From: Palsa-504 sp963834685
Lineage (GTDB): Bacteria; Actinomycetota; Actinomycetes; Streptosporangiales; Streptosporangiaceae
Reading direction: 5' to 3'
DNA length: 64,000 nt
Assembly (NCBI GenBank): GCA_963834685.1
Contig: CAWICW010000003.1
Span: 62,001 to 126,000, forward strand
Shown piece after piece: positions 32,119 to 39,949 of this stretch. A model generated the notes under the pieces. The model saw only the letters and a list, made by a program, of their open reading frames with translations, was not told the origin of the DNA and did not search any database. The position numbers and the translations under genes are program-made. The stretch's first letter is position 1. Every line of letters starts with the position of its first letter.

Positions 32119-32123
32119 CCGGG

Positions 32124-32729
32124 CTAGTCGTCCCTCTTGTCCCGGCGGTTGTTCTGGTTGAGCCAGCGGGTCAGGACCTGCGCGAGCTCGGTGGCGACGT
32201 CGCTCGCGTCCGTCGGTTCCTCATCTTTGAAGATCAGGCCGCAGACCTCTAGGTAAAGCTGCTCGGGATAAGGGATGAACTTGACGTTCCGCAGCGCCTG
32301 GTCCTGCCCGGCTGACTCCACGATGAACTCGCCGTAGCCGAGTATCCGGCCGATGGTGGTCCGCCGGAAACTCATGTCCGTCACCTTGGCGAGCGGCAGC
32401 ATGCCCACGTTGCGGACGATGACGCCTTTAGCGAGGATCAGCCGCTGGGACGTGACCACGAAGTAGTTGACGGCCCAGTCCCAGATCTTCAGCCCGAGCC
32501 ACCCCAACAGGACGACCCACGCGAGCCAGATCACCAAGATGGCCGTGTCGTTTCCGTGGGCGACGTAGTTGCTCAGAAGGCCCGCGATGGCGAGCCCGAG
32601 CAGAACGAGGGCGATCGGTGGGATGAGCACGGCCGGATGCTCGTGGACGCTGATGACCTGGCGCTCATGAGGCAGGAGGTACCTGTTGACCGAGGCCGGG
32701 ACCGTGTCGGTATTCGGGGCCAGCCTCAT
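32124..32729 (-). CDS. Membrane protein with bacterial PH (bPH2/YdbT-like) domain
   Basis: A 201-residue protein. Residues 1-35 are soluble (RYLLPHERQVISVHEHPAV), two membrane helices follow (about 35-55 and 65-85), then a bPH2 domain (about 88-170) with NYFVVTSQRLILAKG and VTDMSFRRTTIGRILGYG. The family is membrane-anchored and of unknown function; it is often adjacent to small membrane proteins, as here (32743-32898, same strand, 13 bp upstream). It is convergent with the EamA gene, five bases apart. The C-terminus is strongly charged (NQNNRRDKRDD). Confidence 0.85.
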   Translation of the reverse strand: MRLAPNTDTVPASVNRYLLPHERQVISVHEHPAVLIPPIALVLLGLAIAGLLSNYVAHGNDTAILVIWLAWVVLLGWLGLKIWDWAVNYFVVTSQRLILAKGVIVRNVGMLPLAKVTDMSFRRTTIGRILGYGEFIVESAGQDQALRNVKFIPYPEQLYLEVCGLIFKDEEPTDASDVATELAQVLTRWLNQNNRRDKRDD

Positions 32730-32742
32730 CGCGCACCGCGCC

Positions 32743-32898
32743 CTAAAGCGAAGAGAAGAAGGTGGAAAGTCCGTGGGCCACAGAGGTCAGGAAGGTCCCG
32801 ATGTTGTGTACCACGTGAGCGGCTCCGGCGGGATCTTCAATGATCCACCAGAGGATAAAAGCAACAGCCAGCCACCCGAGGACTGTCTTAAGACTCAC
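32743..32898 (-). CDS. Conserved 51-residue membrane protein
   Basis: GTG 32898 stands after GGGAGGCGAC, a clear ribosome site; the longer frame to 32976 adds 26 shadow residues. The product starts MSLKTVLGWLAVAFILWWII (one membrane helix), followed by EDPAGAAHVVHNIGTFLTSV and the end GLSTFFSSL. Small proteins of this shape are common in actinomycetes with unknown function. It is probably co-transcribed with the PH-domain gene 13 bp downstream. Confidence 0.65.
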   Translation of the reverse strand: MSLKTVLGWLAVAFILWWIIEDPAGAAHVVHNIGTFLTSVAHGLSTFFSSL

Positions 32899-33190
32899 GT
32901 CGCCTCCCAAAGGCGCCCGGACTCGTCCTAATCTCGTCAGGGAACCAATGTTAGCTTGAACCGAAATTCGGGCCATCGTTAACGGGGTGAAGCTGCCGTG
33001 TCGGCATCACTATGCCCCGTTCCCGGCCCCAGTATGCCGGATCGGGGCCAGGAGTGCGCGGCGGCCCGGGCCGGCCACGCCGGCGCAGCTCAGGCAAACC
33101 TCCCCGGCCGGCCTGATCGGCGATTCTGCCGCCGCGGCGGGTGGCGATCTGACAGCATTCCTCCGTGCAGAGCATGCTGGTGCAGTGACG

Positions 33191-33682
33191 ATGTCTGACG
33201 TGGCTGAGACGGACTTCGCTGTCATCGTCTACCGGGAAGAAGACCAGTGGGAAGCCGACGCGCTGCCCGCTGCGCTGACCGCCGATCTGGACGGCCTGGT
33301 GCACGCGCTGCGCCAGCAGCCGAGCATCGGCGGCACCATCGGCTTTGCCGGCGTCGGCGATGACTTCTGGCTGGTGATCAGGATCATCGGCGAGCACGTG
33401 TCGCTATTCCTGTCCGACCTCACCGCGGCGGTGGACTATCCGCTGGCCCGCCAGGTGCTCGAGGCCCTGGACATCCCGGTGCCTTCGGATGATGAGCTCG
33501 ATCAGGTGCTCCCGGCGGGCGACCTGTCCATCTTCGCGGATCTCGGGCTGGAGGAGATGGAGCTCGGCGCTGTCGCGGCGGACCTCGATCTCTACCCCGA
33601 GGACGCGGTGGCCGGCATCGCCGAGCGGCTGCGGTTCGGGGAAGCGGTGGAGCAGGCCCTGGATCGTGCGCTCGGCCCGTGA
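33191..33682 (+). CDS. tRNA adenosine deaminase-associated protein
   Basis: A 163-residue soluble acidic protein starting MSDVAETDFAVIVYREEDQW, with WLVIRIIGEHVSLFLSDLTA and the acidic end region IFADLGLEEMELGAVAAD. Proteins of this family are found directly upstream of tadA throughout actinomycetes and are named after that. Its stop overlaps the tadA start (GTGA at 33679), so the two are coupled. ATG 33191 is preferred; GTG 33185 two codons upstream is possible. A biochemical role is not established. Confidence 0.85.
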   Translation: MSDVAETDFAVIVYREEDQWEADALPAALTADLDGLVHALRQQPSIGGTIGFAGVGDDFWLVIRIIGEHVSLFLSDLTAAVDYPLARQVLEALDIPVPSDDELDQVLPAGDLSIFADLGLEEMELGAVAADLDLYPEDAVAGIAERLRFGEAVEQALDRALGP

Positions 33683-34173
33683 CCGGTTATATCGCGGGCT
33701 TCGAGCCCGCGATGCGGCTCGCGCTGGCCGAGGCGGTCCAGGCCGGGCAGGAGCTGGCCGGGACCGGCCAGGACGACGTGCCGGTGGGGGCCGTGATCCT
33801 CGATGAGGCGGGCACGGTTCTCGCGCGGGCGCGCAACCGCCGGGAGGCGGACCGCGACCCCACCGCGCACGCCGAGATGCTCGCCATCCGGCAGGCCGCC
33901 CGGGCCCTGGGCCGCTGGCGCCTGACCGGCCTGACCCTGGTCGTGACCCTGGAGCCGTGCACCATGTGCGCGGGCGCGGTGACCCTGGCCCGGCTCGGTC
34001 GGCTGGTCTACGGGGCCGAGGATCCGAAGGCCGGCGCGGTGGGCTCGCTCTGGGACGTGGTCAGGGACCGGCGCCTGAACCACCGGCCGGAAGTCATCGG
34101 CGGGGTTCTGGCCGAGCAGTGCGGTGCCGTGCTGCGCGAGTTCTTCGCCGCCCGCAGGTCGCACGACGGGTAG
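33679..34173 (+). CDS. tadA: tRNA-specific adenosine deaminase TadA
   Basis: A 164-residue zinc deaminase that converts A34 to inosine in tRNA-Arg(ACG). The cytidine-deaminase-fold motifs are TAHAEMLA (zinc ligand His and proton-shuttle Glu, about 62-69) and LEPCTMCAGA (two zinc Cys, about 93-98). The length is normal. It starts at GTG 33679 by overlap with its partner gene. The tRNA-Ser(CGA) gene follows 41 bp downstream, a common actinobacterial order. Confidence 0.93.
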   Translation: MTGYIAGFEPAMRLALAEAVQAGQELAGTGQDDVPVGAVILDEAGTVLARARNRREADRDPTAHAEMLAIRQAARALGRWRLTGLTLVVTLEPCTMCAGAVTLARLGRLVYGAEDPKAGAVGSLWDVVRDRRLNHRPEVIGGVLAEQCGAVLREFFAARRSHDG

Positions 34174-34214
34174 CATCTCCCCGCCCGGCCCCCGGTTCGG
34201 GTAAGCTCACCCAC

Positions 34215-34301
34215 GGTGGAGTCGCCTAGTGGCCGAGGGCGCACGCCTCGAAAGCGTGTGAGGGGGCAACCCCTCCGTGGGTTCAAATCCCACCTCCACC
34301 G
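34215..34301 (+). tRNA. tRNA-Ser (anticodon CGA)
   Basis: Acceptor GGTGGAG pairs with CTCCACC, discriminator G. The anticodon arm CACGC-CTCGAAA-GCGTG gives CGA. The variable arm is long (GAGGGGGCAACCCCTC). Confidence 0.96.
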
Positions 34302-34457
34302 CTGAACGGGGCCGAGCGCACGTTCGGCGTGCTCACCGGGGAACTCAATGTCACGTCTCGGACGTTCGGACAAGTGATCACGCGGCAGTGCGGGGGTATG
34401 CCTTGCCCTGAGTTAGGCGAACCGCCCCACTGGCCAGAGTCCGGCGAGGAGATCTGA

Positions 34458-35723
34458 GTGTTCGGTCCACAGGGAGCCGGGTTCTTCCTGCTTCTGATGG
34501 TGGTCTTCGCAGCATTGATCGTCTGGGTGGCCCTGGCCAAGCAGGTCGTGTTCAAGGTGCTGGCAGCGTGCCTGGCGTTCGTTCCGGCCATGGCCTTCGG
34601 AGTTGCCTCGGTCAACAAGTTTTACGACTACTACCAGACCTGGGGCGGAATGATCAGTGATCTCACCGGCCAGGGCGCGAGCAGCATTCCCAAGTACGCG
34701 GTGGCCGGCGCCGGATCCAACAGGCAGTTCGACAAAGACATCGGCCGGGTCACCAGCACCGCCGAAGACGCCCAGGTCGGCTACCTGTTCCAGACCACGA
34801 TCGTGGGCCAGCGCAGCCATCTGGCCCGCGACGTGTACGTTTACCTCCCGCCGCAGTACTTCCAGAAGGCCTACGCGCACTACAGGTTCCCGGCCATCGA
34901 ACTGCTGCACGGCTCGCCGGGTAATCCCGAGGCCTGGCTGACCGTACTGGACGTGATCCCGACCTTCCTAAACCTGCTCGAGACCCATCCGTCGGACGCC
35001 GCGGTCCTGGTCATGCCCGACACCGACGGCGGCCAGCAGTACGGGCTGCAGTGCCTCAACAACCCCGGCGGCATCCAGGACATGACCTTCGTCGCGGAGG
35101 ATGTGCCGGACTACATCGCGCGGCTCGTGCGCGTCCAGGCGCCCGGCCCGGCCTGGGGCGTGGCCGGCTATTCGGAGGGCGGATACTGTGCGGCCAACAT
35201 CGCGCTGCAGGAGCCGGACCGCTTCGGGGCCGCGGGCGTCATGTCCGGGTACTTCGTCCCCATCGATAGCCAGGTACCTCAGGGCAACAAGCCCGGCGGG
35301 AAGCCGTACCAGGTCAACGTGTTCGCCGGGCATCCGGCGCTCCAGTTCGTCAACTCGCCCAAGGCGTACATCACCAAGGTGCCGGTCAGCGTCCGGCTGC
35401 CCGCCTTCTGGCTCGCGGCGGGAGCGGAGGACAAGCAAGACGTCAGCGCGGCGGCGAACTTCCGGCAGCTGCTGCAGACCCGGCTGCTGGTGCAGAGCCG
35501 GCCGCCGGACGTACCGTTCTTGATCGTTCCGGATGGCGGTCACCAGGGCAGCGTGTGGCGGGCGGCCCTCGGACCGATGCTCGCCTGGATGACCCCGCAG
35601 CTGGCCGTGCAGGCCGCGAAGGCGGATGCCGCGGCCGCGGCGGCCGCCAGGGCCGCCGCTCAGCGCAAGGCCTACCCGACCAAGCCGCCCACTGCGCCGC
35701 CGTCGCCCCGGGCGAAAAAATAG
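34458..35723 (+). CDS. Membrane-anchored esterase of the antigen 85 / esterase D family
   Basis: A 421-residue protein from GTG 34458 (GAGGAG upstream). Two N-terminal helices (about 5-50: FFLLLMVVFAALIVWVALA) anchor an extracytoplasmic alpha/beta-hydrolase domain (about 110-390) with IELLHGSPGNPEAW, the nucleophile elbow GVAGYSEGGYC and the catalytic His in PDGGHQGSVW. The C-terminus is Ala/Lys/Pro-rich and disordered. Homologues act as carboxylesterases or mycolyltransferase-like enzymes; this organism type is unlikely to make mycolates, so esterase is the safer name. It lies between tRNA-Ser(CGA) and tRNA-Ser(GGA). Confidence 0.82.
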   Translation: MFGPQGAGFFLLLMVVFAALIVWVALAKQVVFKVLAACLAFVPAMAFGVASVNKFYDYYQTWGGMISDLTGQGASSIPKYAVAGAGSNRQFDKDIGRVTSTAEDAQVGYLFQTTIVGQRSHLARDVYVYLPPQYFQKAYAHYRFPAIELLHGSPGNPEAWLTVLDVIPTFLNLLETHPSDAAVLVMPDTDGGQQYGLQCLNNPGGIQDMTFVAEDVPDYIARLVRVQAPGPAWGVAGYSEGGYCAANIALQEPDRFGAAGVMSGYFVPIDSQVPQGNKPGGKPYQVNVFAGHPALQFVNSPKAYITKVPVSVRLPAFWLAAGAEDKQDVSAAANFRQLLQTRLLVQSRPPDVPFLIVPDGGHQGSVWRAALGPMLAWMTPQLAVQAAKADAAAAAAARAAAQRKAYPTKPPTAPPSPRAKK

Positions 35724-35734
35724 CCTGTCACAAG

Positions 35735-35905
35735 CGCCGGCCGGGAAATAGCGCCGGCCGGCGGGCGGTCCTGTTGCTGCCGTTTGCTGCCGCCGCATGC
35801 AGCTGGCCGATAAGTGGCCCCAGATGTGTCGCGGCCAACCCGCTGACCGGCGCCGTCTACACCGCCAACATCGGTGACGACACCGTGTCGGTGATCTCCG
35901 GCTAA
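35735..35905 (+). pseudogene. Remnant of a secreted YVTN/beta-propeller lipoprotein
   Basis: The frame continues after the esterase stop with GRRAVLLLPFAAAACS, which resembles a lipoprotein signal with a lipobox, then NPLTGAVYTANIGDDTVSVI, one blade of a YVTN propeller, and stops at 35905. No further blades exist, so it is a fragment with both ends fused or a deletion product. Confidence 0.35.
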
Positions 35906-35935
35906 CGCCGTGCGAGGACCGGGGGTATGAAGCGG

Positions 35936-36020
35936 CGGAGGATAAGAGATTCGAACTCTTGAGGGGTTGCCCCCAACACGCTTTCCAAGCGTGCGCCCTA
36001 GGCCACTAGGCGAATCCTCC
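35936..36020 (-). tRNA. tRNA-Ser (anticodon GGA)
   Basis: On the minus strand the acceptor GGAGGAT pairs with ATCCTCC, discriminator G. The anticodon arm CACGC-TTGGAAA-GCGTG gives GGA. The variable arm is long (TTGGGGGCAACCCCTCAA). Confidence 0.96.
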
Positions 36021-36141
36021 GCCGGGAAGCTTACCCGAACCAGGCGGTCGTCCGGCCGGCCAACGGAGCAGATGAAGTGGCTTGTGGCCAGAGCGGATCA
36101 CGGCCACGGCACCATCCGGTCCCGCGGCTGACTACACTGAC

Positions 36142-36238
36142 CGGTGACCCCCCGCACGGCGTCATCCCGCCAACCCCCCCAGGGCCGGAAGGCAGCAAGG
36201 GTACGCGGGCTCTGACGGGTGTGCGGGGGGTCCTCCCA
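36142..36238 (+). ncRNA. ffs: Signal recognition particle RNA, small bacterial type (4.5S-like)
   Basis: The ends GACCCCCCGCAC and GTGCGGGGGGTC pair perfectly. The apex carries the Ffh-binding core: CCAGGGCCGGAAGGCAGCAA on one side with GGTACGCGGGCTCTGACGGG after it, including the GGAA tetraloop and symmetric loop. Position directly upstream of dnaX is the conserved actinobacterial location. Confidence 0.9.
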
Positions 36239-36258
36239 TTACCGGTGAGGATGAGCTG

Positions 36259-38226
36259 ATGGCCGCAGCCGCGTCGGAACGCGAGGGGGCAACCCGGGTT
36301 TCGGGGTCCAGCTTGGCCCTGTACCGCAAGTACCGCCCGGCCACGTTCGCTGAGGTGAAGGGACAGGACCACGTCACCAGCCCGCTGCGGCAGGCGCTGA
36401 GCACCGGCCGGATCAACCACGCTTACCTGTTCAGCGGCCCGCGGGGGTGCGGCAAGACGTCGAGCGCCCGGATTCTGGCCCGGTCGCTGAACTGCGTCAA
36501 CGGGCCCACGCCCGACCCCTGCGGGGTCTGCGATTCCTGCGTCGCCCTGGCCCCGTCCGGGCCGGGCAGCATCGACGTGATCGAGATCGACGCCGCCTCG
36601 CACGGCGGCGTCGACGACGCCCGGGAACTGCGCGAGCGGGCCTTCTACACCCCGGTGTCCGGGCGCTTCAAGATCTACATCATCGACGAGGCGCACATGG
36701 TCACCCAGCAGGGGTTCAACGCGCTGTTGAAGCTGGTGGAGGAACCCCCGTCGCACCTGAAGTTCATCTTCGCCACGACCGAACCGGAGAAGGTCCTGCC
36801 GACCATCCGGTCCCGCACGCACCACTACCCGTTCCGTCTTGTGCCGCCCTCCATCCTGCGGGAACTGATGCAGGACATCCTGCGTGCCGAGGGCGTGCAG
36901 TTCGAGGACGCGGTGCTGCCGCTGGTAGTGCGGGCCGGGGCGGGATCGGTCCGGGACTCGCTGTCTGTCCTGGACCAGTTGCTGGCCGGGAGCGACGAGT
37001 TCGGGCTCAGCTATGACCGCGCCGTGGCGCTGCTCGGCTACACCGACGCGAGCCTGCTCGACGAGATCGTGGACGCGTTCGCCACCGCCGACGGCGCCGC
37101 GGTGTTCGGGGTGGTCAACCGGGTCATCGAGGGCGGGCACGAGCCGCGCCGGTTCGCGGCCGACCTGCTGGACCGGTTCCGGGACCTGATCATCCTGGCC
37201 GCCGTGCCGCACGCGGCCGAGACCGGGCTGCTGGACCTGGCCCCGGACCGGGCCGAGCGGATGGCCGCCCAGGCGGGCCGGTTCGGCCAGGCCGGGCTGG
37301 CCCGCGCGGCCGAGATCGTCAGCACGGGCCTGGACCAGATGCGCGGTGCCACCTCCCCCCGGCTGCTGCTCGAGCTGATGTGCGCGCAGGTGCTGCTGCC
37401 CGCCGCCACCACCGACGAGAAGTCGCTGCTCGCCCGGCTGGAGCGGCTGGAGTCCGGAGGCCGGGGCACGCCGGCTCCCCGGCCGCCGTCCCCCCCGTCC
37501 CCGCCGCACTCAGGTACGAACGATTCTGCCGAACGGACCCGGGTTCCCCCGGTCCCCGACCGGAAGGCCGCCAAGCCCGCCGAGAGCGCCGCGCCGGCTA
37601 AAGCGAGCGCCGCGCCGGCTGAACCTGCTGAGCCAGCCGGTGTCCCGCCCGCGGCGCCGTCCTCGGCCGGGCCGTCCGCGGCCGATTCCCTCCGGCAGAA
37701 CTGGGCCGCGGTCCTGGACGCGGTCATGCAGGAGCGCAAGGTCGCGTGGCTGCTGCTTCGCAACGCGAGCGTGGTCTCCCTGGAGGACAAGGTCCTCACC
37801 CTGCGGTTCCCGAGAGACGGAGACCTGAAGGGCTTCGGAGTGAGCGGCCACGATGCCATCCTCAGGCGCGTGCTGAACACCCGTTTCGGCCTGGACGTGA
37901 CGATCAGGGGCGTGACCGGCGCCGACCTGGGTACCGGCGCGGTCCGGTCCGCCGTGCCGGTCAGTCCCGGGCCGGTCAGTCCCGGGCCGGTCGCGGCGGG
38001 CGGGACGAGTGACCCGGTCGCGGCCACCCCGGCCCGGTCCCGGCCGCGCCGCGATGAGCCCCCGCCCGACGAGATCTCGTCCGACGAGTTCCCGCCGGAC
38101 GAGCCGGACGACATGCCGCCCGACGAGCCCGACGGCGATCGGGCGCCCGTGGTGACGGAACTCACCGGGATGGACCTGATCCAGCGCGAGCTGGGCGGCC
38201 AGGTGATCGGCGAGATCGACGACTGA
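36259..38226 (+). CDS. dnaX: DNA polymerase III subunits gamma/tau
   Basis: A 655-residue clamp-loader ATPase. The AAA+ domain occupies about 15-360: Walker A SGPRGCGKTSSAR, a zinc module C-x8-C-x2-C-x2-C (CVNGPTPDPCGVCDSC), Walker B YIIDEAHM and sensor 1 FATTEPEKV. The C-terminal third is Pro/Ala/Glu-rich with acidic DEPDD repeats. A tau-like segment (LRQNWAAVLDAVMQERKVAW) stands at about 475. No obvious frameshift site for a short gamma form was seen. It starts at ATG 36259 shortly after the SRP RNA and leads into ybaB and recR. Confidence 0.93.
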   Translation: MAAAASEREGATRVSGSSLALYRKYRPATFAEVKGQDHVTSPLRQALSTGRINHAYLFSGPRGCGKTSSARILARSLNCVNGPTPDPCGVCDSCVALAPSGPGSIDVIEIDAASHGGVDDARELRERAFYTPVSGRFKIYIIDEAHMVTQQGFNALLKLVEEPPSHLKFIFATTEPEKVLPTIRSRTHHYPFRLVPPSILRELMQDILRAEGVQFEDAVLPLVVRAGAGSVRDSLSVLDQLLAGSDEFGLSYDRAVALLGYTDASLLDEIVDAFATADGAAVFGVVNRVIEGGHEPRRFAADLLDRFRDLIILAAVPHAAETGLLDLAPDRAERMAAQAGRFGQAGLARAAEIVSTGLDQMRGATSPRLLLELMCAQVLLPAATTDEKSLLARLERLESGGRGTPAPRPPSPPSPPHSGTNDSAERTRVPPVPDRKAAKPAESAAPAKASAAPAEPAEPAGVPPAAPSSAGPSAADSLRQNWAAVLDAVMQERKVAWLLLRNASVVSLEDKVLTLRFPRDGDLKGFGVSGHDAILRRVLNTRFGLDVTIRGVTGADLGTGAVRSAVPVSPGPVSPGPVAAGGTSDPVAATPARSRPRRDEPPPDEISSDEFPPDEPDDMPPDEPDGDRAPVVTELTGMDLIQRELGGQVIGEIDD

Positions 38227-38301
38227 GCCCCGAGAATGGATACGGCCCCGCTTGGGCTTGACCGCAGCGGGCGGGTCGTAGGCTCTGGGTAGGAGGGCGA
38301 T

Positions 38302-38751
38302 GTGGAACCCCAGATGGATATGCAGCAGCTGTTCGCGGCGGCGCAGCAGATGCAGGAACAACTCATGAACGCCCAGCAGGCGCTGGCCGACGCCGAGGTC
38401 ACCGGGACGGCGGGCGGCGGGCTGGTCAAGGCCACCGTCAACGGCCAGGGCGAACTGCTCGACCTCAGCATCGCCGCGGCCGCGGTGGAGGCCGACGACG
38501 CTGAGGAGACGGCGCGCACGATCGCCGACCTCGTGCTCGCAGCGGTCCGCGACGCGTACCGGGCGGCCGAGCAACTCCAGCAGCAGCAGATGGGACCGTT
38601 CGCCGCGGCCATGCAGGGCGGCGGGATACCGGGCATGCCCGGCGGAGGCGGCCTCGACCTGCCTGGCGGCCTCGACCTGTCCGGCCTCGGACTCGGCGGC
38701 CCGGGCCCGCACGCGCCGGAGCCAGCCGACGAGGATGACCCGGAGACCTAG
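38302..38751 (+). CDS. YbaB/EbfC family nucleoid-associated protein
   Basis: A 149-residue protein from GTG 38302 with TAGGAGGGC upstream. The N-terminal 100 residues are the YbaB fold (MQQLFAAAQQMQEQLMNAQQ helix, then GGLVKATVNGQGELLDLSI strands), a dimeric tweezer-like DNA-binding protein. The C-terminal 50 residues are Gly/Pro/Asp-rich (GIPGMPGGGGLDLPGG) and vary between species. It sits between dnaX and recR, the order conserved across most bacteria. Confidence 0.92.
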   Translation: MEPQMDMQQLFAAAQQMQEQLMNAQQALADAEVTGTAGGGLVKATVNGQGELLDLSIAAAAVEADDAEETARTIADLVLAAVRDAYRAAEQLQQQQMGPFAAAMQGGGIPGMPGGGGLDLPGGLDLSGLGLGGPGPHAPEPADEDDPET

Positions 38752-38766
38752 GACCTAGGACCTGCT

Positions 38767-39366
38767 GTGTACGAAGGGGTCATCCAGAACCTCATCGACG
38801 AACTCGGCCGCCTGCCGGGGGTCGGGCCGAAGGGCGCCCAGCGCATCGCCTTTTACCTGCTGGCCGCGGACCAGGCCGACGTCAGGCGGCTGGCCGATAC
38901 GCTGATCGAGGTCACCGAGCGAGTGCGGTTCTGCCGGACCTGCGGGAACGTGGCCGAAGCCGACGAGTGCCGGATCTGCCTCGACCCGCGCCGCGACCTG
39001 GCGGTGATCTGCGTGGTGGAAGAGCCCAAGGACGTCGCGGCGGTGGAGAGGATCCGCGAGTTCCGCGGCCGCTACCACGTGCTCGGGGGAGCGATCAGCC
39101 CCATCGACGGGGTTGGCCCGGACGAGCTGCGGATCAAGGAGCTGATGACCCGGCTGGCCGACGGCACGGTGACCGAGCTGATCCTGGCCACCGATCCGAA
39201 CCTGGAGGGGGAGGCAACCGCCACCTTTCTCGCTAGGCTGGTAAAGCCAATGGGTTTGCGGGTGACCAGGCCCGCGAGCGGGCTGCCGGTCGGGGGCGAC
39301 CTGGAGTACGCCGACGAGGTGACGCTGGGCCGCGCATTCGAAGGACGGAGACTGCTTGATGTCTGA
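38767..39366 (+). CDS. recR: Recombination mediator protein RecR
   Basis: A 199-residue protein: N-terminal helix-hairpin-helix (LIDELGRLPGVGPKGAQRIA), C4 zinc finger (CRTCGNVAEADECRIC, about 57-72), Toprim domain (AVICVVEEPKDVAAVER) and C-terminal Walker-B-like segment. With RecF/RecO it loads RecA on SSB-coated gaps. GTG 38767 is used. The stop overlaps the following DUF5063 gene by 8 bp. Confidence 0.95.
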   Translation: MYEGVIQNLIDELGRLPGVGPKGAQRIAFYLLAADQADVRRLADTLIEVTERVRFCRTCGNVAEADECRICLDPRRDLAVICVVEEPKDVAAVERIREFRGRYHVLGGAISPIDGVGPDELRIKELMTRLADGTVTELILATDPNLEGEATATFLARLVKPMGLRVTRPASGLPVGGDLEYADEVTLGRAFEGRRLLDV

Positions 39367-39904
39367 ACCGCCAGCTCAGGGGGGCGAATGGCGGCCGATC
39401 GCGGATCAGATCGCGGCGAACGTGAAGAACTTCATCGACGGGGTGGACGCGCTGGCCCGGGCGGGGGGCGACGAGACCGTACCGATGCTGCTGCTCGAGG
39501 TGTCGCAGATCCTGCTCGCCGGGGCCCAGCTGGGCGCCAGCCAGGACGTGATCCTGCCGGGGAACTGGGAGCCGGGGGTGGGCGACGACCCGGACCTCGA
39601 CGCGCTGCGCACCGGCCTGGCCCGGCGGCTGGCCGCCGTGGACGAGTACGCCGAGGTGTTCGACCCGTACAAGGACACCTCCTGCCTGCCGTTCCGGATC
39701 TCCGACGACGTCGCGGCGGTCGCCGCCGACCTCATTCACGGCCTCCGGCATTACCAGGCCGGCCGGTCTCTCGAGGCGCTGTGGTGGTGGCAGTACTCCT
39801 ACTTCAACCACTGGGGGACGCACGGCGGTGCCGCCCTGCGCGCGCTGCATGCGGTGGTCGCGCACGCCAGCCTCGACGTCGCCGAAGAGCGGACGAGCCT
39901 GTAG
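39359..39904 (+). CDS. DUF5063 domain protein
   Basis: A 181-residue soluble helical protein from ATG 39359, overlapping recR by 8 bp. Recognisable parts are ADQIAANVKNFIDGVDALAR at the N-terminus, LLLEVSQILLAGAQLGASQD and the aromatic motif LEALWWWQYSYFNHWGTHG near the C-terminus. The family follows recR in many actinomycetes but has no known function. It is the last gene before ask; the intergenic 45 bp contain TAAACT, a possible ask -10 box. Confidence 0.85.
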   Translation: MSEPPAQGGEWRPIADQIAANVKNFIDGVDALARAGGDETVPMLLLEVSQILLAGAQLGASQDVILPGNWEPGVGDDPDLDALRTGLARRLAAVDEYAEVFDPYKDTSCLPFRISDDVAAVAADLIHGLRHYQAGRSLEALWWWQYSYFNHWGTHGGAALRALHAVVAHASLDVAEERTSL

Positions 39905-39949
39905 CGGATAAACTCAAGGTCCATTCCGACCCGGGAGGTGCGGCCGTTC

